Made by a program: the position numbers and the translations under genes
Part shown: piece after piece, positions 8,717-16,442 of the stretch
How positions within the stretch are numbered: the stretch's first letter is position 1
How the letters are laid out: each line of letters starts with the position of its first letter
DNA from: Alphaproteobacteria bacterium WMHbin7
GTDB lineage: Bacteria; Pseudomonadota; Alphaproteobacteria; Rhodospirillales; WMHbin7
Length of the DNA: 64,000 nucleotides
Direction of reading: 5' to 3'
NCBI GenBank assembly: GCA_002753155.1
Contig: PDZW01000015.1
Coordinates: 19,045 to 83,044, forward strand
The notes under the pieces: model-generated
What the model saw: only the letters and a program-made list of their open reading frames with translations
The model's database searches: none
What the model was told of the DNA's origin: nothing

Positions 8717-10593
8717 TCCCCCACGCGTTTTTCCAGGCTGTCCATGCTGACCCCGGCCAGGGCCTTCCTGATGCCGCGATCCATGCGCTTTTCGGCAAAG
8801 GGCTTGGTGGCGGTTTCCAGGGCTTCGGCCGATGCCAGAATAGCCTCGCGATCACTGGCCTCGCAAGCCGTCTCGACAGTTGCGATGGCCCGGTCGATCC
8901 CTTCGCGCTCTAAAGCCGAGAGCAGATCCGAATCATGCGAAAGGGCTGCACGCACGGCCAACAGATTGCGCCTGGCATCCACCTTGGCCTCGGCCAAAAG
9001 GCGCGCCGCCATGTCGTCCTTGGCGTGTTCAAGACTGTCCTTCAGCATCTCGGCCATCTCTTCTTCCGAAATCCCGTAGGACGGTTTGACCTGCACCTGT
9101 GATTCGACGCCCGTCGTGGTTTCGCAAGCGCTGACCGTCAGCAGCCCATCGGCATCAACGGTGAAGGTGACACGGATGCGCGCGGCACCTGCGGCCATTG
9201 GCGGAATGCCCGACAGCGTGAAACGGGCCAGGGAACGGTTCTGAGCCACCAATTCGCGCTCGCCCTGAACGACGTGAATCATCATCGACGCCTGACCATC
9301 CTGATAGGTAGTGAATTCCTGAGCCAGGGCGGCTGGAATCGGCGTGTTGCGCAAAATCACCTTCTCGACGATGCCGCCCATGGTCTCAAGACCCAGCGAC
9401 AAGGGAGTTACGTCCAAAAGCAGCGTGTCGGAACCATGGGTCAGCGCCTCGGCCTGTTGGGCCGCCCCCACCGCCACCACTTCGTCGGGATTGATGTTGG
9501 CCAAGGGCTCGGTGCCAAAGAGGGCAGCAACGCGCTTCCTGACCAGGGGAACCCGGGTCGAGCCGCCGACCAGCACCACGCCCTTGACGTCCTCGGGCAA
9601 GGCCGCGGCATCTTCCAGCACCTGACGGCAGATGGTGATGGTGCGTTCGACCAGGGGCGAAATCATCGCCTCCAGCGTCTGGCGAGATAGCGCATGCTTG
9701 CTGACCTTGCCGTCGAACTCCAGCATCCATTCGCCTTCGGAACGCGAGGTGAGACACTCCTTGGCCACGCGGGCCGTCATCAGCGCTTGCTTGACCCTGC
9801 CTGCATCCAGCGAGGTGACGCCGCGCTCGGCCAGAAACAATTCTGCGATCATATGATCGATATCATCACCGCCCAGCGCCGCATCGCCTCCGGTGGCCTT
9901 GACCTGGAAGACGCCCTTTTCCATGCGCAACAGCGAGACATCGAAAGTGCCGCCACCCAGATCGTACACCGCATAAAGCCCCTCGGCGCCCTGATCGAGC
10001 CCATAGGCCAGGGCCGCCGCCGTTGGTTCATTGACCAGACGCAACACCTCGATTCCGGCCAGACGCGCCGCGTCCTTGGTGGCGGTCCTTGCAGCATCGT
10101 CGAAATAGGCGGGCACGGTGATCACCGCCTTGGGCACCTTTTTGCCCAAAGCGGCCTCGGCCTGGGCGCGGACAGCCTTCAGAATGTCGGCGGAAATTTC
10201 GACAGGTGACAGGGTGCGTCCGGCCACTTTCAAGCGGACCATGCCGGTTGCGTCGCCATCGACCTCGAAGGGCAACTGTCCGGCCACCGCCTTTATATCC
10301 TCAATGCCCCGACCCATCAGGCGTTTGATGGAGCTGACCACATCTTGCGGACGGTCAAGAATCAGATTGCGCGCCTCATGGCCGACAATCACCTCGTCAT
10401 CCCTGCCATAGGCCACGACGGAGGGAATGATCGCGCGGCCCTTGTCGTCACGCAGCACTTCGGGTTTGCCTTGGCGGGAAATGGCAACCACCGAATTGGT
10501 GGTGCCAAGATCGATGCCCACCGCCACTTCGTCGCCGGCATGCGGCAGCGGCGTTTCGCCCGGCTCGAAGATATCGAACAGCATCTCGCTCAC
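8713..10593 (-). CDS. hscA: Fe-S protein assembly chaperone HscA
   Basis: Specialised Hsp70 that, with HscB, releases clusters from IscU. About 626 residues. N-terminal ATPase domain: [54 protein letters not shown], and [14 protein letters not shown]; then the substrate-binding domain with [16 protein letters not shown]. The frame stays open further upstream, but the GTG at 10593 overlaps the hscB stop as GTGA, like the other junctions of this operon. An ATG three codons later ([11 protein letters not shown]) is the alternative. Confidence 0.97.
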   Translation of the reverse strand: MSEMLFDIFEPGETPLPHAGDEVAVGIDLGTTNSVVAISRQGKPEVLRDDKGRAIIPSVVAYGRDDEVIVGHEARNLILDRPQDVVSSIKRLMGRGIEDIKAVAGQLPFEVDGDATGMVRLKVAGRTLSPVEISADILKAVRAQAEAALGKKVPKAVITVPAYFDDAARTATKDAARLAGIEVLRLVNEPTAAALAYGLDQGAEGLYAVYDLGGGTFDVSLLRMEKGVFQVKATGGDAALGGDDIDHMIAELFLAERGVTSLDAGRVKQALMTARVAKECLTSRSEGEWMLEFDGKVSKHALSRQTLEAMISPLVERTITICRQVLEDAAALPEDVKGVVLVGGSTRVPLVRKRVAALFGTEPLANINPDEVVAVGAAQQAEALTHGSDTLLLDVTPLSLGLETMGGIVEKVILRNTPIPAALAQEFTTYQDGQASMMIHVVQGERELVAQNRSLARFTLSGIPPMAAGAARIRVTFTVDADGLLTVSACETTTGVESQVQVKPSYGISEEEMAEMLKDSLEHAKDDMAARLLAEAKVDARRNLLAVRAALSHDSDLLSALEREGIDRAIATVETACEASDREAILASAEALETATKPFAEKRMDRGIRKALAGVSMDSLEKRVGE

Positions 10594-11234
10594 AGCGTTC
10601 CTCGCGTCATTCTGGACTTGCGTCCGCGCGCCTCGTCGGACAGGCGCATCAGATATTTCAAGCGCATCACCAGCTTGGCCGCACCTTCCAGGCATTCGGC
10701 GGCAAAAGCCTGGGAGAGATCATCGACCGCAAAGGCAATATCCGATTCCGTTCTGGCCAGAATGGCCTGCACCTGCTCGGCGGAATCGGCCTCCATCAAG
10801 GCTTCTCTGGCTTCCATCTGCTCCATCAGCAGAGCGGAATCGGCAGGCTTGGCGCCGTCCTCGGCGTCGGCCTTGCGGCCCTTTAGTTTCAAAAGATAGG
10901 CCGCCCGCTTCAAAGGGTCCTTCAGCGTTTCATAGGCCTCGTTGAGGGCCATGGCCTGCTGCTGGCTCATCAGCTTTTCCTTGGCCGACCGGGCGGCGAA
11001 GCGATCCGGATGCAGGCGGCGCTGAAAGCCGAAATAGTGGCGCTCAAGCTCTCCTTGATCCACATCGAAGCCGGGCATCAGGCCCAGACGCTGGAAATGG
11101 TCCATCGGTCTCGGCGCCTGGACGGCGCCGCAAACCGAGCAGAACAGGGCACGCGGGCTGGCCGGGCCTTTGCACGACCAACACCCGACGACGCAGGCCT
11201 CAAGGCCATCCGTATGGTGGGCTTCAATGTTCAT
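10590..11234 (-). CDS. hscB: Fe-S assembly co-chaperone HscB with N-terminal zinc-finger-like CxxC pairs
   Basis: J-domain protein that recruits IscU to HscA. 214 residues. The J-domain HPD is at 75-77 (RRLHPDRFA), followed by the C-terminal three-helix IscU-binding domain. The first 40 residues carry two CxxC pairs (Cys18/Cys21 and Cys32/Cys35), a feature of mitochondrial HSC20 that is absent from enterobacterial HscB. It starts 8 nt after the iscA stop with a poor ribosome binding site. Confidence 0.94.
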   Translation of the reverse strand: MNIEAHHTDGLEACVVGCWSCKGPASPRALFCSVCGAVQAPRPMDHFQRLGLMPGFDVDQGELERHYFGFQRRLHPDRFAARSAKEKLMSQQQAMALNEAYETLKDPLKRAAYLLKLKGRKADAEDGAKPADSALLMEQMEAREALMEADSAEQVQAILARTESDIAFAVDDLSQAFAAECLEGAAKLVMRLKYLMRLSDEARGRKSRMTRGTL

Positions 11235-11242
11235 AGAATCAA

Positions 11243-11581
11243 TCAGACGTGGAAGGATTCGCCGCAGCCGCAGCGCCCCTTCTCGTTAGGATTACGAAAA
11301 ACGAAGCCGCTCTTCATCTGTTCCTCGACATAGTCCATCTCGGTGCCCAGGATGAACAAGGTGGCCTTAGGGTCGATGAAGATCGTGACTCCCTTGTCCT
11401 CGACGGTCTCGTCATAGGGGCTTTTCTCGTCGGCGAACTCGACCGTGTAGGACATGCCCGAGCAGCCCTTGGAGCGAACGCCGATGCGAACGCCGACCGT
11501 GGGCTTGCCGCGCTTGGCGATCAATGCCTTGACGCGCTCTGCCGCTGCATCGGTGATGGAGATGGGAGCCGGTGCTGTCAT
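11243..11581 (-). CDS. iscA: Iron-sulfur assembly A-type carrier IscA
   Basis: 112 residues. The three ligand cysteines of A-type carriers are Cys40 (VRSKGCSGMSYTVEF) and Cys104/Cys106 (GRCGCGESFHV). It carries clusters or iron from IscU to apoproteins, mainly [4Fe-4S] maturation. ATG at 11581 with AAGGAT upstream. The frame is open further 5' into iscU, but homology starts at this ATG. It lies 10 nt after iscU. Confidence 0.95.
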   Translation of the reverse strand: MTAPAPISITDAAAERVKALIAKRGKPTVGVRIGVRSKGCSGMSYTVEFADEKSPYDETVEDKGVTIFIDPKATLFILGTEMDYVEEQMKSGFVFRNPNEKGRCGCGESFHV

Positions 11582-11591
11582 ATCTTGATCC

Positions 11592-11999
11592 TTATTGTGC
11601 AGCTTCGCCGTTCTTGGCGGGGCCGTGCTTGGTCTTGTAATCGGTAATCGCCGCCTTGATCGCATCCTCGGCCAGCACCGAACAGTGGATCTTGACGGGC
11701 GGCAAGGCCAGATGCTGCGCGATGTCGGTATTCTTGATCGACGACGCCTCGTCCAAGGTCTTGCCCTTGACCCATTCGGTGACCAATGAGCTGGACGCAA
11801 TGGCCGAGCCGCAGCCGAAGGTCTTGAACTTGGCGTCCTCGATGATGCCCTCGGGGCTCACCTGGATTTGCAGGCGCATGACGTCGCCGCAGGCGGGAGC
11901 GCCGACCAGACCGGTGCCGACATGCGCATCGTCCTTGTTGAGGGAACCCACGTTCCGAGGGTTCTCGAAGTGGTCGATGACCTTGTCGCTGTATGACAT
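11592..11999 (-). CDS. iscU: Fe-S cluster assembly scaffold IscU
   Basis: Scaffold on which IscS, Fdx and iron build clusters. 135 residues. Ligands are Cys37, Asp39, Cys63 and Cys106 (APACGDVM, KFKTFGCGSAIASSS, KIHCSVLAEDAI). The HscA recognition motif LPPVK is at 99-103. ATG at 11999, 12 nt after iscS. The C terminus has a short Ala/Gly-rich tail. Confidence 0.98.
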   Translation of the reverse strand: MSYSDKVIDHFENPRNVGSLNKDDAHVGTGLVGAPACGDVMRLQIQVSPEGIIEDAKFKTFGCGSAIASSSLVTEWVKGKTLDEASSIKNTDIAQHLALPPVKIHCSVLAEDAIKAAITDYKTKHGPAKNGEAAQ

Positions 12000-12011
12000 G
12001 AGACGTACTCC

Positions 12012-13247
12012 TTAATGTTCGGCCCATTGGATCGATTTGATGTCGATCCCGGCCTCTGCCATTTCCCAAAGCGGGCTGAAAGCGCGCAGTTTCGTCACGC
12101 GCTCGACCAGCAGACTCGCCGCAATATCCACTTCGGCTTCCGTCGTGGTGCGTCCAAGCCCGATGCGCAGGCTGGTATGGGCCATTTCAGCTTCGAGCCC
12201 CAGGGCGCGCAGCACGTAGGAAGGCTCTAGCGAGGCCGAGGTGCAGGCCGATCCCGACGACACCGCCAGTTCCTTGACCGCCATCATCAGCCCCTCGCCT
12301 TCGACGAAGGCGAAAGACAGATTGAGATTGCCTGGAATGCGCTTGTCCAGATGCCCATTCACGTAAACCTGGGGCAGGCCGCTCATCACGATCTTCAAGA
12401 AGCGGTCGCGCAGGGCTGTCAGGCGCTTGGCCTCGGCTTCCATTTCAGCCTGCGCGATGCGGCAGGCCTCGCCGATTCCGGCGCACAGAGGCGTTGCCAG
12501 CGTGCCCGAGCGCATGCCGCGCTCCTGACCGCCACCATTGATCTGCGCCATCAGGCGCACGCGGGGTTTCCTGCGCACGTAAAGCGCTCCGATCCCCTTG
12601 GGGCCGTAGATCTTGTGGCCAGAAATGCTCATCAAATCGATGTTCATGGCATCGACATCAAGCGGTATCTTGCCCACCGCCTGCGCACAATCGGTATGGA
12701 AGAAAACGCCCGCCGCACGGCAGATGGCGCCGATCTCATGCATCGGCTGAATGACGCCGATCTCGTTGTTGACCGCCATCACCGACACCAGCACCGTCGT
12801 GTCCTTGATGGCCGACTTCAGTTGATCAAGGTCGATCAGCCCATCCGTCTTCACGGGCAAATAGGTCACCTCGAAACCATCGAGTTCCAAATGGCGGCAA
12901 GTATCCAAAACGCATTTATGCTCGGTCACCACGGTGATGATGTGGTTCTTCTTTTCCTTATAGAACTGGGCGACGCCCTTGATCGCCAGATTGTTCGATT
13001 CCGTAGCCCCCGAGGTGAAGATGATTTCCTTGTCGGAAGCGCCGATGATGGCCCCCACCTGCGCCCGCGCCTTTTCGACCGCTTCTTCCGCTTCCCAGCC
13101 ATACATATGGTTGCGCGAATGCGGGTTGCCGAATTTCTCAGTGAAATAGGGCAGCATGACCTCGACCACTCTGGGATCGCAAGGCGTGGTGGCCTGATAA
13201 TCCAGATAGATCGGGCGGGGCAGGTCGTTGGCGGGCATATGGGTCAT
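12012..13247 (-). CDS. iscS: Cysteine desulfurase IscS
   Basis: PLP enzyme that takes sulfur from cysteine for Fe-S clusters and tRNA thiolation; the MnmA encoded at 54.4 kb is a likely acceptor pathway. 411 residues. PLP lysine Lys212 in [16 protein letters not shown]. The persulfide cysteine is Cys335 in [18 protein letters not shown], the long flexible loop of group I desulfurases. It follows iscR after 12 nt. Confidence 0.98.
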   Translation of the reverse strand: MTHMPANDLPRPIYLDYQATTPCDPRVVEVMLPYFTEKFGNPHSRNHMYGWEAEEAVEKARAQVGAIIGASDKEIIFTSGATESNNLAIKGVAQFYKEKKNHIITVVTEHKCVLDTCRHLELDGFEVTYLPVKTDGLIDLDQLKSAIKDTTVLVSVMAVNNEIGVIQPMHEIGAICRAAGVFFHTDCAQAVGKIPLDVDAMNIDLMSISGHKIYGPKGIGALYVRRKPRVRLMAQINGGGQERGMRSGTLATPLCAGIGEACRIAQAEMEAEAKRLTALRDRFLKIVMSGLPQVYVNGHLDKRIPGNLNLSFAFVEGEGLMMAVKELAVSSGSACTSASLEPSYVLRALGLEAEMAHTSLRIGLGRTTTEAEVDIAASLLVERVTKLRAFSPLWEMAEAGIDIKSIQWAEH

Positions 13248-13259
13248 AAAAACTTGTCC

Positions 13260-13727
13260 TTATTCCGCGGCCTGAGCGCCGGCGGCTCCTGCATGGAAAA
13301 CGCCGCTGGTCCCCAGCACACGACGCTGACAGACATCGTCCAGCGTCACCGAACTCAAGAAAAGATAAATCTGGTTGCCCAATTCCTCCCACAGATCGTG
13401 GGTCAGACAACGGCCCTTGTTGTTGTGGCAACCGGCGGGCTGTCCGGGCATGCATCGCGTGGTCTGCAAAGGCTCGTCGACGGCCAGCACGATGTCCGAA
13501 ATGCGGGTCTGATTGGCCGCACGGGCCAAGAGATAGCCGCCGCCTGGGCCGCGAACACTTTTCACGATTCCGCCCTTGCGCAACCGGCCAAACAATTGTT
13601 CGAGATAGGAGAGCGAAATCTCCTGGCGATCAGCAATATCCGCCAGAGCGACGGGCGAGCCCTGCCCCTTGGTGGCCAGATCGACCATCGCCATGACGGC
13701 GTAGCGTCCCTTTGTACTCAGTTTCAC
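13260..13727 (-). CDS. iscR: Fe-S-sensing Rrf2 regulator IscR
   Basis: 155 residues. Winged-helix N-terminal half (MKLSTKGRYAVMAMVDLA, ISLSYLEQLFGRLRKGGIVK, SVRGPGGGYLLAR). Putative cluster ligands are Cys92, Cys100, Cys107 and His110; the spacing between the cysteines is slightly longer than the E. coli 92/98/104/107 pattern. In the family, holo-IscR represses its own isc operon. It sits directly upstream of iscS and downstream of cysE, so the operator at 14576-14611 is its likely autoregulatory target (inference). Confidence 0.96.
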   Translation of the reverse strand: MKLSTKGRYAVMAMVDLATKGQGSPVALADIADRQEISLSYLEQLFGRLRKGGIVKSVRGPGGGYLLARAANQTRISDIVLAVDEPLQTTRCMPGQPAGCHNNKGRCLTHDLWEELGNQIYLFLSSVTLDDVCQRRVLGTSGVFHAGAAGAQAAE

Positions 13728-13775
13728 AGGCGTGTCTCCTTCTCCAGAATGCCCGGGGGCTGCTTCTTGTCTTTG

Positions 13776-14507
13776 TCAGCCATGCCCTGCGGCGCGCGAT
13801 TCATGTGTGGTCGATGCGGAATGATCTTCCTTTTCAGGCTCGCCGGAAGCCAGACGCTGCTCCAGCTCCTCAAGGCGCTGCGACAGTGCCGTTACCTGGC
13901 GGTGCAAAGTTTCTGCCGAGCGCGCCACCGGATCGGGCAAATGCTCGCTGGTCAGTCCATAGGCATGGAAGGTGGCTTCCTCGTCCTTCTTCAAACGGCG
14001 CATGGCGACCCTTGCCGGAATGCCCACCATGGTCACCCCCTTGGGCACGTCGGACAAAACAACGGCGTTGGCGCCAATGCGCGCCCCCTGACCGATGACG
14101 TGCGGCCCCAGGATTTGAGCCCCCGAGCCGACGATGACGCCGTCTTCCAGCGTGGGGTGGCGCCTACCCTTGTGCAGGCTTGTCCCGCCCAGGGTTACGC
14201 CATGGTAAAGTGTCACATCGTCTCCGATGACGGCAGTCTCGCCGATGACCACCCCCATCCCGTGATCGATAAACAGGCGCCGCCCGATAGTGGCGCCGGG
14301 GTGAATCTCGATCCCGGTCAGGATTCGGGAAATCTGCGACACCATCCGGCCTAGCAGCTTGAATTCATTGGACCAAAGCCAATGGGAGAGGCGAAAGAAC
14401 AACAGGGCATGAACGCCAGGATAGCAGAACAGCACCTCAAGCGCCGAACGGGCCGCCGGATCGCGTTCGACAATCGATGCAATATCTTCTTGAAGCCTCT
14501 TGAACAT
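13776..14507 (-). CDS. cysE: Serine O-acetyltransferase
   Basis: Makes O-acetylserine, the precursor of cysteine, which is the sulfur source for IscS. 243 residues from the ATG at 14507 ([20 protein letters not shown]); the open frame continues upstream through the promoter but has no homology there. Left-handed beta-helix hexapeptide repeats lie in [37 protein letters not shown] and [17 protein letters not shown]. The last about 60 residues are helical and charged. It precedes iscR by 48 nt, so cysteine supply and cluster assembly are probably cotranscribed. Confidence 0.95.
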   Translation of the reverse strand: MFKRLQEDIASIVERDPAARSALEVLFCYPGVHALLFFRLSHWLWSNEFKLLGRMVSQISRILTGIEIHPGATIGRRLFIDHGMGVVIGETAVIGDDVTLYHGVTLGGTSLHKGRRHPTLEDGVIVGSGAQILGPHVIGQGARIGANAVVLSDVPKGVTMVGIPARVAMRRLKKDEEATFHAYGLTSEHLPDPVARSAETLHRQVTALSQRLEELEQRLASGEPEKEDHSASTTHESRAAGHG

Positions 14508-14575
14508 CTGGCTACCCGCCGTGCTATAGATACGCGCCTGCCGCCAAGGCCTTTGGGACGTATTCCCGAAAGACC

Positions 14576-14620
14576 CTAGTCGGTAATAGGGAATATAGGT
14601 TGCCCGACTAGTCTGGTCAA
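14576..14620 (-). promoter_or_regulatory. Sigma70-type promoter and operator-like inverted repeat for cysE-isc
   Basis: On the minus strand, TTGACC (14620-14615), 17 bp, then TATATT (14597-14592), a near-consensus housekeeping promoter. The arms CTAGTCGG (14576-14583) and CCGACTAG (14604-14611) are a perfect 8-bp inverted repeat with a 20-bp centre bracketing the -10 box. The spacer also contains the self-complementary GACTAGTC. This geometry suits a repressor dimer blocking RNA polymerase; IscR is the obvious candidate. Confidence 0.7.
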
Positions 14621-14714
14621 GTATGGCCGGAAAAGAGGATTTCCTTAACAGGCCCATGACCGGGTTCCTGGTTGCTCAGGGACTTAAGGCGGGGTGCAGC
14701 GCTTCAGGAGTTCA

Positions 14715-15368
14715 ATGCCCGACGTCATTTTCCAGGGCCCCGAGGGCCGTCTCGAAGGCAGATACACCCACGGCAAGGACGCCAGCGCGCCAATCGCCCT
14801 TGTGCTGCATCCCCATCCCCAGCGGGGCGGGACCATGAACAACAAGGTGGTTTATACGCTCTACCATGCTTTTGTGGACCGTGGCTTTTCCACTCTGCGC
14901 TTTAATTTCCGTGGCGTTGGCCGCTCTCAAGGGCGGTTCGACAACGGCCAGGGCGAACTGTCAGACGCTGCTTCTGCGCTGGACTGGCTGCAGACCTATA
15001 ATCCCAACGCCACCAGTTGCTGGATCGCGGGCTATTCCTTTGGCGCCTGGATCGGCATGCAGCTTTTGATGCGCCGCCCCGAGATCGAGGGGTTTCTTTC
15101 GATATCGCCCCCCGCCAGCATCTATGATTTCACCTTCCTGGCACCCTGCCCCTCATCGGGCCTGATCGTCCACGGCACCGTGGACGACGTGGTGCCCGAG
15201 GCGGCGGTCGCCAAGCTGGCCCACAAGCTGGGAAGCCAGAAGGGGATCGAAGTAACTTATAAGACCATCCCCGGCGCCAGCCATTTCTTCACCGAACAAC
15301 TGACCGATCTTAAAGGCATCATCGGGGGCTATCTCGACAAGTCGCTGGAAAAGCCCAAAGCGGCGTGA
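14715..15368 (+). CDS. Alpha/beta hydrolase of the short dienelactone-hydrolase-like type
   Basis: 217 residues from the ATG at 14715, which is preceded by CAGGAG. Motifs: LVLHPHPQRGGTMNNKVVYT (oxyanion/HPHP signature), LRFNFRGVGRSQG, nucleophile region WIAGYSFGAWIG (G-x-S-x-G with Ser), acid region VHGTVDDVVPE, and histidine IPGASHFF. Cytoplasmic. The HPHP motif is typical of a conserved proteobacterial family of unknown substrate. It is transcribed divergently from cysE. Confidence 0.85.
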   Translation: MPDVIFQGPEGRLEGRYTHGKDASAPIALVLHPHPQRGGTMNNKVVYTLYHAFVDRGFSTLRFNFRGVGRSQGRFDNGQGELSDAASALDWLQTYNPNATSCWIAGYSFGAWIGMQLLMRRPEIEGFLSISPPASIYDFTFLAPCPSSGLIVHGTVDDVVPEAAVAKLAHKLGSQKGIEVTYKTIPGASHFFTEQLTDLKGIIGGYLDKSLEKPKAA

Positions 15369-15369
15369 A

Positions 15370-16431
15370 TCACCGCGACTCCTTCCCGGAGCGCTCTGCC
15401 GCCTGAATGGCTGCCTTGAACGCAGAGACGAATTCCGCCCCCTGAGGGCCGAGCGAATCGAGAATAGCCTCTTCCGCTGCAGGCTGCATCAAAGTGCTAA
15501 ACTGCCTGCGCTCCTCTGGCGTCGGAACATGGACTGTCACGCTCTGACGCAATTTTTTTAGGGGCGCTTGGGATTTTTCCAAAGCCTGGATGCGATCAAG
15601 CGTCGTTCTTAGGGCATCCTCGGCAGACTTCAGAAGCAATCCGCGGTCATCCGGGCCAAGTCCGTCAAGCGCGCTTTTCGAAAACAACCAGACATAGGGC
15701 GCATACAAGTGCTCGGTCAGGGTCGCATGACCTTGAACGCTGGGCATGCCCTGGGCCAAAGCCAGATCGATCGTTCCCATCTGGCCATCCAGCGCATGCG
15801 AGTACAGAAGATTGAATTTTTCGTTGATCGAAACCTTGACCGCTTTAGCCCCCGAGGCCTTGATCATGCTGTCCAGTTCAGGCAGATCAGGAATGGAGGC
15901 GATGTTGAGGCCCCACATATCTTCCGGCAGCAGAATTTCGCGGTCGATATTGGTTAAGATGTCGAACCCGCCGACATCGACGAACCCGACGAGGAAGAGA
16001 TTGCTTTTTTCCACCATCCCCTCCCGAAGCTTTTGCTTGTAGGGGCCTGCAAACACTTTGCGCGCCGTATCGATGCTCTCGAAGGAAAAGGGAATCAGGC
16101 TGGCCCGCAGGGGAGGATAGATCTTCGCAGCGGCACCCAGCGGCACCAGGGCCGAACTCAGGACATTCTTGTCCACCAATTTTGCCACATCGTAGTTACC
16201 CCCCAGCATGGCATTGGGCAGAATGTCGATCCTTATTCTCCCGTCCGAAGATTTGGCCACCAGCCTGCGAAATTCTTCGGAAACCGCCGCTATATGCGTA
16301 TTGGGGGGGACTTGCGACTGATCATGAGCCAGCAGCAGATCTATCGTCTCAGCCCCTGGCGCTAGCGAGGGCCAGCACAATGCCGCCGCATAAAGGAAGG
16401 CAACTGCTGGCCGCTTGAAAAACGACGCCAT
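15370..16431 (-). CDS. TRAP-type (DctP-like) periplasmic solute-binding protein, orphan
   Basis: 353 residues from the ATG at 16431 (AGGAAGG upstream); a GTG at 16446 overlaps the upstream stop as GTGA and is the alternative. Signal peptide MASFFKRPAVAFLYAAALCW with predicted cleavage near PGA. DctP-family features: GRIRIDILPNAMLGG, MWGLNIASIPDLPELDSMIKA, and the conserved arginine-poor ligand helix; substrate not predictable. No DctQ/DctM membrane genes are nearby. It is cotranscribed with the Cache-domain cyclase upstream, which suggests it presents ligand to that sensor rather than to a transporter (inference). Confidence 0.85.
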   Translation of the reverse strand: MASFFKRPAVAFLYAAALCWPSLAPGAETIDLLLAHDQSQVPPNTHIAAVSEEFRRLVAKSSDGRIRIDILPNAMLGGNYDVAKLVDKNVLSSALVPLGAAAKIYPPLRASLIPFSFESIDTARKVFAGPYKQKLREGMVEKSNLFLVGFVDVGGFDILTNIDREILLPEDMWGLNIASIPDLPELDSMIKASGAKAVKVSINEKFNLLYSHALDGQMGTIDLALAQGMPSVQGHATLTEHLYAPYVWLFSKSALDGLGPDDRGLLLKSAEDALRTTLDRIQALEKSQAPLKKLRQSVTVHVPTPEERRQFSTLMQPAAEEAILDSLGPQGAEFVSAFKAAIQAAERSGKESR

Positions 16432-16442
16432 ATCCCTTCCTC

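Noticed and set aside
8713..10695. Longer hscA start at 10695
   Set aside because: The extra residues are antifamily and overlap hscB; the GTGA junction at 10593 is consistent with the rest of the operon.
12351..14354. Long open frame (667 codons) on the plus strand
   Set aside because: It lies antisense to iscS, iscR and cysE, all unmistakable genes. Its translation is His/Gln/Arg-rich and resembles no family; it is a high-GC shadow frame.
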